Assembly (NCBI RefSeq): GCF_902148855.1
Contig: NC_043957.1
Location: 14,255,068-14,319,067 of the forward strand
Direction of reading: 5' to 3'
DNA: 64,000 nt
Origin: Sphaeramia orbicularis
Taxonomy: Eukaryota > Chordata > Actinopteri > Kurtiformes > Apogonidae
Of the stretch, positions 11,576 to 25,000 are shown piece after piece; position 1 is the stretch's first letter, and each line of letters starts with the position of its first letter. Under the pieces are notes generated by a model that saw only the letters and a program-made list of their open reading frames with translations, was not told the DNA's origin and did no database searches. The translations under genes and the position numbers were made by a program.

Positions 11576-13075
11576 GGAGAGGGTGGGGTTTACCATGGTC
11601 CATTATCATGGTTTCCATTGTTTTTACTTTGCTCTGGTTTTTATGTGTGTGATTAAAGCGTCACTCGATGATGTTTATTTATTGATATTTATTGCATTTT
11701 CAATTTATTGAACTTCGTCATTGAACAAACAGACCGAATGACTGATCTAGATATTCTTCCATCACTCACTGATTTATGCTGTTTTTAATGACTTGTCTTT
11801 TTCACTTTACGTTTTTATTCTTTAAACATATTATTATGCTTTAATTCTGTAATCATCTCATTTATCTTTTTATTCATTTATTTTTTTATTATAGTGTTTG
11901 TACAATCATTAATCTATGTTTCACTCATACTTTATGCTTCACATTATTTCTCAGAAGAGATTGTTCAGCTCTGTAGTTTTTAGATTTACTTGCATTTTAT
12001 TCTTATTTATTGTATTGATATTAGAGCCTCTACATACTTTTTCTTCTTTGTTGCCTCAAACCGAATGGACAGCATCTTATTGGTCAGTTGCTGTGGTTAC
12101 GACTCTACTCTTTAACATGTTGGATTTTACAGGCATCGCGCCAGATGCTGCCGCTGCTGCTGCTGATTATATTGATGATGATGATGGTGATGATGATGTA
12201 ACTCTGAAGGTTGACTCATTCACACTTTTTAAACTGTCAATGTGAAGGTCGAGTTTTCTGATTTCTTTAATGTTAATGGCTCTGTCCTGAGCTGTGGTGG
12301 CAAAGCCCAGAACCAGGTCATGTTACAAGTGGTGACGGGTTTCAGGTTTCCTCCACATGGAGTCCAGACCAGAGACCAGGTGAGGAGCAGGGTCATCAGG
12401 AGGTCAGAGGAGAACCATCGCTCCTCCACAATCAGAAGAGCAGGAGGAGGTGGTTCATTTGGTCTGGAGGTTCAGGACCCAAGGCCCGTGCCAGATTACC
12501 TGGAACCAGACCTGGACCCAAACCCAGACCTAGACAAATAAGATGGAACCAGATCCAGTTTGTGGGTTTTGTCACCTGGCCTTGGACCTGGACCTGGAAA
12601 ATCAGTAGACACAAAGATGGCCCATTACTTCACATGAAACAGCATTTATAATTACAAATTATGTATTACATGTCTATTATTATTGATTATTATTTACTAT
12701 TATTGATTATTATTTACGAGTGATTACAGTTGATTCACCTCTGCTGTGAAGATGCTGATATGAATTATTGGTGTGTTGCCCTGGCAACCCCTGACTTGAA
12801 CCAGTTGCTGTGTAAAGACTTTAACCTGGAGTGATGGGTGTGTCATAGCCCCACCTCTCTGTCCTGTGCTGTTATTGCTTGTTCTACTAATCGTGCTGTG
12901 TTCTGTATCTGCATGTCATTATCGGTGGAAAAAACATGCGCATAAAGATTAAAAACTGAAAGTTTATTGATAAAATCTGAATTTTACTGATAAATGATGA
13001 GAATCTGTTTGTGTTTGTGTTTTTAATGTTTTAATTGTTTTATGTTTGAATAGAAATAAAACAATGAATAGATTT
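11576..13075 (+). other. wasf3: wasf3 3' UTR with poly(A) signal candidate
   Basis: No other gene is seen here. AT-rich DNA follows the stop codon, and the first clear AATAAA in a cleavage-like setting is at 13055-13060. A weaker ATTAAA-like site lies near 12947. ORFs of 60-110 codons in this stretch look random. Confidence 0.5.
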
Positions 13076-13196
13076 AAATCAGTCTTTAGTCAATTATTTA
13101 ATATTTGGTTTATGTTTCTGTTGAAAAGAATCAGTAACATCAGAAATAATGTCACTGTACTGCACTGTATCAATGAAATAATCACATTTTAATGAA

Positions 13197-13480
13197 CAGT
13201 CAGGTCCATAAATATTTGGACAGTGAAATTAATGCCATTTTGTGTCTGTTCATAGAGGATTTAAGTCAATATGTGAGTGAAGAATGGACCAAAGGATTTA
13301 TTCATTGATTCATCTCCTGTTACCATAACAAAAAGTCTAAAGACATGAATGGTTTTATTGTATGATGTGAGTTTCAGACAGCAGGGAGCACCACTGATCC
13401 ACCACCAAGAAAACCTGATGCAATCCTGAAGACCATCTTTAGCATCAGGTTTCAACTGGTTCAGGATCTGTGATGTATTT
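13197..13480. mobile_element. Tc1-type remnant with one terminal repeat
   Basis: It starts CAGTCAGGTCCATAAATATT, a Tc1-family terminal-repeat motif. Non-coding filler follows. The matching right terminal repeat is not found, so this is a solo or truncated copy. Confidence 0.6.
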
Positions 13481-13942
13481 AACCCACAGAGACCCAAACA
13501 GCCACCGTGACCAAATGAACTGTGATGTGTTTATAACCACATGTGCATTATCACACAATATAGACATGTCAATCATATATTCTGATGTGTTCTAGACATG
13601 AGATTCATACATAGTGTTTCCACTTAAACACATGAACTCATTACAGTCATCATATGTTTAGGTAAAGTGGGACACATGAGCTTTTACATGTTGAAAAGTC
13701 AGCAGCTACTCAGTAAACATTGTACAGTCATTGTTTCATATTAACATGACATCCTTCATGTGCAGTTTACATATGATTAGGGAGAAAAAAACAGATGCAT
13801 CCCCACGGTTCAGGTCAGACATGCAGAGTGTTAGCATTCTCAGTCTGTTTGCTTTGCACTTAATCTCAAACTCATAAACTCCATGAACGACTGTAATAAA
13901 TATATATATTTTTTTAAAAACACTCAGTAACAAATGGTTTCA

Positions 13943-14705
13943 TTAACCCATAAAGACCCAAATATCCACACAGGAAAAAATTACTGAGCATTTTTTAAAA
14001 AGTATTTTCCTCAAAAAGAATACATTTATCTCTATATTGAGTAAATTCGGCTATATATTGAGTTTGAAGAGCTCTACCCAAAGAGTAACTTTTACTCTTT
14101 TTAGAGAGGGACCAAATGTTATCTGAGTAGAGTAAAATTTTGTTCAATTTGTGTAAATTTTACTCAGGCAAATTTCCTGTGCATTATCTACCAAAATCAT
14201 TTACTGATATAAACTATTTAATCCCTGTTGATCCACTAATCCATGTAAATAATTGGTGTAAAATACAGTTTGTCATTTTTCATGCTTATCAGATGACCCA
14301 TTTGGACGTTCAGAAGCTCCATGGTAAACGTTGAAACACTGTCATCTCCTACAATACTGATTCACCATTAAAACCCATGGAGTTGGATCAATGACAGTAG
14401 ATGGATTATGCTAAATTAATGATTGATTTTGCTGAAAAAGTCACTTTTTCTTCTGTTTTCTCTGTTTTTGATATAGTAATCCCCAACTTTACTCTGAGCT
14501 TTTATGAACATTTAGATGATTAGTAAATTAAATGTAGAAAAATACCTGATTTTCACTAAAAAAAACAAACAAACAAACAAAAAACACAAAATACAGAGAA
14601 TAATTATTACAATAAATGGCAATACATCACTTAAGGATGGTTAAATATAGAGAGAAATTAATTTGGGAAGTAACACAAATGTCACACTGGGTCTTTATGG
14701 GTTAA
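13943..14705. mobile_element. piggyBac-like non-autonomous element with TTAA ends
   Basis: The left end reads TTAACCCATAAAGACCC (13943-13959) and the right end is its exact inverse, GGGTCTTTATGGGTTAA. The TTAA target with CCC ends is the piggyBac signature. No transposase frame is visible in the 763 bases, so it is a MITE-like derivative. A similar left end, TTAACCCACAGAGACCC, occurs near 13479. Confidence 0.7.
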
Positions 14706-14874
14706 AGCAAAGTATTTTGGACAAGTTTACCTGAGCAAATTATGAGGTTACAACAGCTAAAGGTTAAATTCTACTCGTGTTGTTTTGTCCTGAAACACCT
14801 CAGTTCATCTCAGACTTCTTCATGTGATGAGTTTCTCTTATTTAAGGAACAAACTCCTGAATTCCATTCAAGTG

Positions 14875-14967
<93 letters not shown>
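14875..14967. repeat. Inverted triplet microsatellite (ATT)n then (AAT)n
   Basis: About 47 bases of ATT units switch directly into about 45 bases of AAT units. The two halves are reverse complements and could fold into one long AT hairpin. Confidence 0.9.
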
Positions 14968-15380
14968 CTGTTGTAAATGTATGGATACAAGTTTCAAATC
15001 ATCAAACATCTCCCATGTTTTATAGGTTTTCAGTCTCAGCATCGCTGAGCTTCCGTCTCCATGGAAACCTGGTCTCGCCTGTAGTGTTGGGTGTTGTCCT
15101 GAGGGGGGTAGCACAATTTCTCAGAGCGGTTTTAATACGAAGAAGAAGAAGAAGTGGACTCCAGACTAGAAACACACGGAGGAGAAGCAGAAGCAGAAGG
15201 AACAGCTGAAACCGAATGAGCAGCTGAAGCAGGAGCAGCTGAAACCAAGGCTGAACCTTGAGGTTGAACCGGATTCATACGTTTCAACGGGGCGCTGTGC
15301 CAGTTCACTAAGGCGAACTGGTCAAAAAGTTAAATAACATGGTGAGGAACACAAAACAACACACACAAATACATAACATA

Positions 15381-16273
15381 CAGCTATGAAAAAAAATCAG
15401 AGACCACTGCATTTTTCTGTGAAATCAGCATATGTGCATGTATGACAGCCATTCCATTTCCTGTGTCTGTTGAATTCCACACACACACAAACACACCTTG
15501 TTCTACTGAGTAAACACCTGATCCATGTCTTATTTAAGAAGGAGAACACCAGTACTGTGTCCATCACTATCTTCTTACCATAGGCAAAAACAGTTCTATT
15601 AGAACCGCAAAAGTAATTGGAATCCAAAAATAACTATTGAAAACTACTGGACTTCTGCTCTGACAATGTTCCCAAACTCTGAGGACTAGTTTTTCTATTA
15701 GGTCAATGCTCCTGGCCTCAGCTAGGTCAATAAAGGTATGGATGACAGACCACCAGATGAAGATCCTGTCATGGCCAGCCCAATCTCCAGACCTGAACCC
15801 ACTTTGAAAACTTCTGGAGGAACATGGATGGACACAAGCCATCAAACATGGCTGAGCATTTTGAATTTCTATGGCAGGAGCTGCATAAAGTCATCCAACA
15901 GTAATGGTGGAGAGCTAAGACACGTGAAAGCTGTCATTGAAAATCAGGGTTATTCCACCAAAGACTGATGTCTGAACTTTTCCCAAGTTACAACATTAGT
16001 TTGTGTTGTTTAGAAATGAATATGAACTGGTTTTGTTTGCGTTATTTTAGGTCTGAAAACACTTGCATTTTTTTTAGTTATTTTGACCATGTGTCATGTT
16101 CTGCAAATACATGCTGTAAATAGCAATATTTTTATTTGTAAGTTGGGAGAAATGTTGTCGGTAGTTTAGAGAATAAAACAAAAATGTTCATTTTACTCAA
16201 ACACATGCCTATAAATGGTGTAAAATCAGAGAAAGTGATCATTTTGTAGTGGTCTCATTTTTTTCCAGATCTG
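15381..16273. mobile_element. Tc1/mariner-type element with inverted ends, degraded
   Basis: The left end CAGCTATGAAAAAAAATCAG and inverted right end (CATTTTTTTCCAGATCTG) pair, and both sides carry ACATA. The frame at 15738-15968 contains SPDLNP-like and VIENQGYSTKD-like pieces of a Tc1 transposase C-terminus, but no intact gene remains. Confidence 0.7.
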
Positions 16274-17697
16274 ACATAAAGTCACTAACATCCTGTCATG
16301 TGTTAAGTCCATCATTGTGTTTGTTGCTTTGTTTAAGTTCTAATGTCCACAAATACATTTGTCAGTGTCTATTAGATCCAGTCTGATTTATATGAAGGAT
16401 GTACAGCTATATAAAAAAAAAGTAGTCAGCATTTATAAACCACAGTGGTCGTACATTGTGTGATCTCCTTTTGACCATAACATGTCTTTAATTTTTTTAT
16501 TTCAGACAGTATCAGATTTATGACAATAATGTTTTGATCTTTATACTAGGTTTCATTCAACATGTCAGATGCTTCTAATTGTTCGTGCTACTTCTTGTCA
16601 TGGGTTCAGAGGTCACACTAAATACTGACTTTAACCTTTAGAACTCATTTAGTTCAGGTTTTTTTGTGTGTTTTAAAGCTGTGCACATATTTACTATATT
16701 TTATTCTTGTATGTGAAGAAAAGAGAATGAGAAATAAATATGTATGATCATTTAAACCTAACCTTTAAACATAGACGGAATAAGACTTTACACAACATAC
16801 ATGAACACAAAAATATATAGGACCACATCTGGACATCCAGATTTAATCTTTATTTATGTTGGTCTTCATTACGTTAACGTTCACAGTTACAGTTTATCAT
16901 ACACATTATTTCCAACAGAGTTTTTTTATTAACAGAAACTCTTACAAGATATTTATGGTGTTTAATGAGCATCTACAGTTCATTACAGTGAGATAAGGTC
17001 ATTTTACAGAAGGAACATACATAGGTGGTACAAAGGTGTCCTTCTGAGAAAAGAAATATTTGTATTCAGAAGTGAGTGAGATTCTTGCCAAAGAGGAAGT
17101 GTGTTCAGTATTACTGAATTGTTTGTGTGGCTAAACATTTTTTTTTGTACCTATAAATGGAACATCCTTTAAAGGCACAGACTTCATCTCATGTAGTTCT
17201 TTTGGGACCCATCTAACCTCACTATTCTGTGCATGCAGCCAGATCCAAATTGATCAGTACTGAGAGGCAAGATAATAATTCCTGAAGTCCTCTCTTTGAA
17301 TATGGAGCCTGCAGAGATATTTCTAACAGAGTTCATTCAATGTTCTGAAATCAGAATGGATCGAAATTAATCAACCTTTCGAGATCCAGATTTAATGGAT
17401 GTCCTGACAGAACACACAAACCTGCAGAAAAACAGTAGAAAATACAGTGAAACACATGGTGTCATGAGGCACAAATCTAACAATAATAAATATATAATGA
17501 ACACGTTTAAAATTAACACAATTTTTATGTCAAACTGTCAGATTTTTTGGGTCAGGTTTGGATCTGGAGTCCCTGGGGAAACAGATGTGGATCTTAGTGG
17601 AATTGTCCTGGATAAGATAATTTATATTTCATTTTATACATTAAAAAGACAACTTGAGTTGAAGAACCTGAAAGTCACAGTAAAGACCCAGGTTCTG
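16274..17697. other. AT-rich intergenic stretch, nothing assigned
   Basis: No exon, RNA gene or clear transposon end was recognised between the Tc1 remnant and the region just upstream of eola1. An upstream noncoding exon of eola1 may lie here but cannot be placed. Confidence 0.5.
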
Positions 17698-18917
<1,220 letters not shown>

Positions 18918-19037
18918 CGACATGCAGGCACACCCACACACATCCAAGGCCACACTAGTAACCATAATGACGTTCACATGACCACCAGAACCGTTACTAA
19001 TATTCAACTTTTATCAGCGTCACCTGAGAGTTTTACC

Positions 19038-19441
19038 GAGCCTGGCCAGCCATTCCGGTTTTCTCAGTGTATTCAGTGCTGAGAAAACAGTCTGGAGTTG
19101 GGCCAGTCGCTATGAAATATGCACGATCTATTCTATACCAAACCAATAACAAGTCTGGGGGGGCGGGTGTTTCACAATGCATCATACTACTACGCAAGTC
19201 CAAGTCAGTTCTAAGTCCGCAAATCTCTTTACAACTTGTCGGTTGTTTACATGATTCAGAAATAAGGACTGAATTACAGATTACGCCCTGTATTCAGAAA
19301 ATTTCTCTGACAAAGCGTCACGTACGTCTTCTCTGTGATTGGTTTACTCAGCACCTGTTAGTCCCGCCATCATATTTGGATTCAAGCCCTACAATTCCAG
19401 ACGGATTTCTCATTGAGAAAGAGGGATGGCTAGCCAGGCTA
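19038..19441. mobile_element. MITE with about 30-bp imperfect terminal inverted repeats
   Basis: The left end AGCCTGGCCAGCCATTCC and the inverted right end AGCCTGGCTAGCCATCCC pair, continuing through a TTTCTCA block. TACC lies on both sides and may be the target duplication. The 128-codon ORF inside (19067-19453) resembles no transposase I know. Superfamily not assigned. Confidence 0.65.
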
Positions 19442-21440
19442 CCATCACTGTGACATCATCACAAGCTGCTGATGGATGTCGTTCAAAAAATATTGTAATC
19501 TGTGGGGAAAAGAAAACATCCATTCAAGTTCACTATAACGGAACTGACACTAAAAACAAACTGAAAGACTCAAACTAAAACCAACACTTAATGTTTAACA
19601 AAAAGAGTTTAGTGTGAACTCTTTAAAGATGTGGACATAAACAGTGAGTTTTAGTGGATTTGAACAGAATGGTCTTATTGGTTTAGTGGTCAGTTGGATG
19701 GAACTCCTGTCAATTTGAGGTTCATACTTCGGATTGTGTAAGCCACGAGGCTTTGGTCAAAACATCTGAAAGAGGACGAGTGCAGCTGTATCTGTGGTAA
19801 ATAGGCAAAAACTGGATGGAAATGGACTCAGAGTCGTCTTTGTTTTTAATGGCATCCCTCCAATACCAGAGATGATGAACTTCTCCAGGGGAAATTTAGT
19901 TTGTTAGTCAGCTCAATAAAATAAATGATAGAATGAATCACCAGACTGAGGTGTTTTGGAGTCTGATGGACATGGATTTTCTACACCTCTCAGTACTTCA
20001 TCTTGATTAGGTTGAACATCCACTGCACCTGCTCTTTTGGTTCATCACAATCCAACGTAGAGGATGGTCTGGATTTTCCCAGATGTCTCCAGTGTTTCCA
20101 GCTTCTCTACAAAAACAGAACCATTTTTTTTCTCATTTGTCCATTTTGTCTGTGGTTTCCTCTCCAGTACACAACAGCATAGACGAAAGTACTGGATACT
20201 ACCTTACTTGCAATAAATATTGTACACAGTGAGTTTTGATAAAGAAGCTTCAAGTCCCAGGATCCTGTTAAAACTGGGCGTATTTGTGGGAAGGATGGCA
20301 TCCACGTTTTTGATGTCACACAGGATTTTATCTGACCTGTCCATTTCTGGGACTTTGTTTTTATGCATTTTAATAAAAAGACCTCTTTCCTTATTTGTTT
20401 TTTCAGTTCTTTGTGGATTTCTGTCCATCAATCAGAACTTTCGATTTTTATCTGCCATCGATAACCCTAGTTCGTTGAATCTTTCCAGTCTGTCTCCTCA
20501 TCATCCAATAAACACGATCTATAAAATCAAATGGAAACAAGCATCAGACTTCAACATCAATGTCTGATGAAGTTATGAGGCCTTGAAGGGGGCGGAGTTG
20601 ACCATCTGACTAGAGTATTAATGACATCATATGATGACTGTTTAACCATCCTTTTGCTAGACACACCCCCTTAGTTACTGTTGCTACACAGCCTATTGAG
20701 CTTTGGTGCCCGCCACTATGTTTTCACTGTGAATATTCCAGAAATCAGCTGAACAAGTGAAGGTCTAGAATGTCTTTACTCTTCACAGTAACAGACAGTT
20801 GAACATTTCTACTCTGTTGATGTTGAATTTAGGAGGTTGTTTATCATCAGAGACTGAATAAATAACTAACCAGGTTAAAGAAACTCCTATAAGACTGGTT
20901 TCACAATAGTATTTATGGTGCAATGCGCTGCTATTAGTGGCTGAGTTTTTATTGATGTTCATTCATGTCATATTATTAAATATTACCGTCCTTTCTGTCC
21001 ACGTCTGTGATACTTCAGGACTTATCACTGAAATGTGATTATTTCCTCTAGAATATTTGATCTGAATCTTAAATGTCATAAAATAATTTTTAAAAATCCC
21101 TTCATATGTCATCAAACATCGTCAAACTCAAAAATGCAACACTCTCACTAAAATGTAAAGAATGATTAACAGTCCTTATGGCTCCATTCTGATAAATGAC
21201 AACATTAAGGAGGAAGTAATATTTAGCATATATGTTCATTATTGAACACATTAAATGAATAAAGGTTTCCATCTCTGAGCTTCGTTCACCACTTCAGCTT
21301 CACCTGTTCTCAGACTGAAATGCTTTCTAACATGATTGGACAAGAGTTGTTTTGAGGATGGGCTTAGTCAAAGGGGAGTTGATTTTCTCAAAACTATGGA
21401 ATGAATAAATAGATAATGAACATTAACACACATCCTTCTG
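19442..21440. other. Intergenic DNA between eola1 and the alg13-type gene
   Basis: No gene was recognised. Overlapping ORFs on both strands at 20107-20567 look like remnants of an old repeat, but I cannot name it. AATAAA near 19915 could serve eola1, though the MITE lies between it and the stop codon. Confidence 0.45.
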
Positions 21441-21454
21441 CTGCTCAAACAAAC

Positions 21455-21460
21455 TTTATT
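21455..21460 (-). terminator. alg13: Poly(A) signal candidate of the alg13-type gene
   Basis: Read on -, AATAAA occurs about 575 bases after the stop codon at 22036. The stretch between is AT-rich and holds no other gene, so a 3' UTR of about 22035-21440 is inferred. Confidence 0.45.
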
Positions 21461-22035
21461 CACTTTGAAAACAAAAAAACTGCATCAAGTTTGAACAAAA
21501 AGTGTCCAATCAACAACCAGGACTAACCACGCCCATCAGAGGCCCTCCCCCATCTCCGATTGGCTCTATCAAAAAACAAACTCAACTATATGGTTGATGA
21601 CTGGGAAGCAAAAAACAGCCTTTAATGTAACTTTAACATAAGTTTCCAACTTGTCATCTCTAAGGTTTTTAATTTAACTGAAAACATTCACGTGTCATCA
21701 ACACACTAACATCACCATGCTAACACGTCAACATGCTAACAGGTCAGATTCCCACATTCACACATTAACATTTTTTAAGTAGGTTTTTAAATTAATTTGT
21801 GCCATTTCTGCATCGTTTTTCATGTATTTATGTCTTATTTGCCAATGTTTTCCATCTAATTTGTCAATGTTTAATGCTTTTCTGTCACTTCTTTTGTTAA
21901 TATTTTTCTTTTTTAATCCCTTTTTTCCATTTGTTAGCTCCTGTCATGTCTTAGCATGTTAGCGCTGCTCCCTACACACACAGTGTCATTAACATTAAGC
22001 AAACAATGTCCACATCATTACGGTAAGTTTACATG

Positions 22036-25000
22036 CTAAATGCTTGGTGGGAGGTAGTGGGTGGTAGCATGGTGAGGGGGTGGGGCTGTAATGTAGCTGA
22101 CCACATGGGTGGGGTTTGGGGCAGGACAGTAGACCCTAGAGGTGTGGCCTGGTTGTATAGCCCCCCAATGGGCAGATGGCGGGAGGCAGTGATAGGAGGA
22201 GTGGAGGGGAAGATGGGTGGGGTGTGGCAGAGGAGGGGGTGGGGCAGACGGAAGGTAGGCAGCAGCAGGGGGTGGAGCTTCATATGGCAGGTGCACAACA
22301 GGAGGGGGGGGGGGGAGGGGTGTCTGCTCAGAGTAGAGGAGATTAGAAGAAGGGGCAGAGCCTGGAGGGGCAGGGCTGACTGATGAGGGGGAGGAGCCTT
22401 CCAGGGAAGGTGCAGGGCCTAGAAAGGAGAAGAGGAGGAGAAAGTTTTTCATCAGTGACTGGGCCAAGTTACAGTCCAAGAACTACAACCTAAGATCAGA
22501 AGCAGGACCATAACTTGACAGCAGACCCTGTCCAAGACCGTGACCCAGACCAGAACCCAAGCTCAGAGATGAGTTCTTACAACGATCATCTGTAATCACC
22601 AGGAGTCATCCTTTCTTTCACCGTGTGACTGTGTACAATCTGTCAAACAGCTACTGCAGAGGCTCATGAGTAATGAAATGTGTAGTGATGTAAGTTAATA
22701 GTTTTTCTGTCAAAGAGAAATTAAGTTTATTTAATGAAGTTTGTGTTTAAAATGCACCAACCGCTGTTGTGAGTGTCTGTCTGTCCGTCTGCCCTGGAGG
22801 ACTCTGGGAAGGAGGAGGGGGGCTGGTGCGGGCCTCGGCCAGCGTCGGGGTACCCCTGAGGGGCTGCTGGGAAAAAAGAATTTGTTTGCTGGTTGTTTGT
22901 TTTAGCAGGCAGCACATGGGCCAATAAGAGGTTGTTCTCACCGTGAAGGGCAGCGTCCTGGCTCGCGTAGGGAGGGTAGTGCTGGTAGGAGTAAGGGGTC
23001 TCTGGGGGGGCGCTGGAGTATGGCTGCTGCCAACAGGTCTGATGATACCACTGAGGAGACAGAAGAGGGGGAACTCCTGATAAGGGGCAGTGACACATTT
23101 GAGAGGGGCAGAGTTTAAAATATCACAATCTGCAAGGGGTAATTTAATATGCAGCCGTCAGCCAATAGTCATCGAAAAACGATGAATATGACATGACCTC
23201 AATGACACTTGATTCACGAGGATAAAGATGAAGGAAGGGAAGAGTATAATTGATCACATAGATACAGGTCACACCAATATATTCACTAAAACTAGTTAAA
23301 GGTGCGGGAGACTTTTGTGACCAATTTTTCATCAGATCTGCAAAACCTCAGTCATAGCCTAAGTATCACGAATCTGTAAGTCTTTCTGTGATTACTTACC
23401 TGAATCTCTTGCATTACAGTGAACAATTTCAAAGTGCCATCCACCATAAACGAATACCATGTGTTTATATTCAGAGCCGGGAGGTAACTCGGGCATTTTC
23501 GGAATTTTTTGTTGCGATGTGCATTGTGGGAAACAGAGGCTCGCGCTGCCACTGCAGGTGGATGGCACTGGATGGCACTTCGAAATTGTTCACAGTAATG
23601 CAAGAGATTCAGGTGAGTAATAATAGAAAGACTTACAGATTCGTGATACTTAGGCTATGACTGAGGTTTTACAGATCTGATGAAAAATTGGTCACGAAAG
23701 TCTCCCACACCTTTAAACACGTTTTACTTTCTCATCAGAATGATGCCATTGTTTTATAAATGAACAAGTGATCGTACCTGGACTCCAAGGTTGTAGTAAT
23801 ACTGGAGGACTCTGTAGTCTGAACACACATATCAATAATCAATCAGTTGATTAGTCAAGAGTCAAACTTCGACTTAAAGCTCAGTGACCTCTAACCTCTG
23901 GGTAAGTCGCTTCCGTTAGGGTCATAGGAGTAAGGGGGCGGAGACATCACTGAGCAGACAGGTTCACCCAGCTCATTAACCAACCAGGGAGAGGCTGCTG
24001 GGATTGGCATGGCAACTACAGAGACACAACAGAGCATAAGAATAGGTAATAAATAAGCAGCTTAGAGTACACTGAGCCCATTGGTCCAAGTGGAAAGGTG
24101 TGGGTGAAGCCAACAGCTGAAACACCAAGTCCACATATGTAATGGGTAACTTAACATGGAACTAATATCCAACTTGTTCTGTCCAAGTTACTCCACTGAG
24201 TAACTTGGACAGAACAAAAACCATTTTATTCAGTTCTAATGATGCATCTGAGACCGTTTATGTTTCTGAAATGCTGTTTTAAAGCCATCATCATATTGGC
24301 ACTGAGCTGGCAGAAGTGATCACATTTGAGAAAAGGGATGGAAGTAAGGGAGTGCAAAGGGTCCGAGGTGGGCTAATGGTAAAGCGTTTGCTTAGTCCTG
24401 AAAATGGTACACTTTACGTGATGATCTTTGACATCTTTTGATTGTATCTCATTAGTGGAGACAAAAACAGAAAAAGATACTAGACTTAACAGCATCAAGT
24501 CTGAAAAAGCATCTAAACTTCTACTGGTCCAGGTCACCGATTAGACGATCCAAAAAAAAAAAAACTATGACACCATCATCTAGTGGTCATCAGAGGTATT
24601 ATACCGTTACAACCTGAACGTGGCGGTGCGTGTGCAGACGTCAGGTGAGCGACTGCAGGGACATGAGAGGATGCAGAGGAGGAAGAGGACGGTGATGAAC
24701 AGATGACAGTCAGCGGCTTCACCACCTGTGAAAATAAAATGCCCACCAGTAAGTTTCCACAGGACCAGGTGTGGAGCTGGTCTAGGTGTGTGTCAGATGC
24801 TTTTTCTTCACCTGCTGTGTGTAGTTGTAGTTCACATCCCTCTGCGGAGAGTCAGCACCACCTCCTTCTTGTTCATCCTTTCAGAATAAGAGGCAAACCA
24901 GGTCAAAGTCACCTGTTCAGATGTGAACATCACGTCATCAATTCCAGTGGAATGAGCCTCAAGTGAGTTACCTGTTTGGGGGCAGGGTCTGCAGCTGAGT

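Noticed and set aside
14842-15114. 90-codon Ile/Asn-repeat ORF
   Set aside because: Translation of the ATT/AAT microsatellite.
19675-19740. tRNA-like or SINE head (TTAGTGGTCAGTTGG and GAGGTTCATACTTC)
   Set aside because: The A- and B-box resemblance is weak, no cloverleaf could be drawn with confidence, and no SINE body follows.
22033-22383. 116-codon + strand ORF
   Set aside because: It is antisense to the Pro-rich last exon of the alg13-type gene, whose phase and stop are well supported.
24348-24420. tRNA-like stretch GGGCTAATGGTAAAGCGTTT
   Set aside because: Only a 5' half-like piece is seen. There is no matching B box or acceptor stem.
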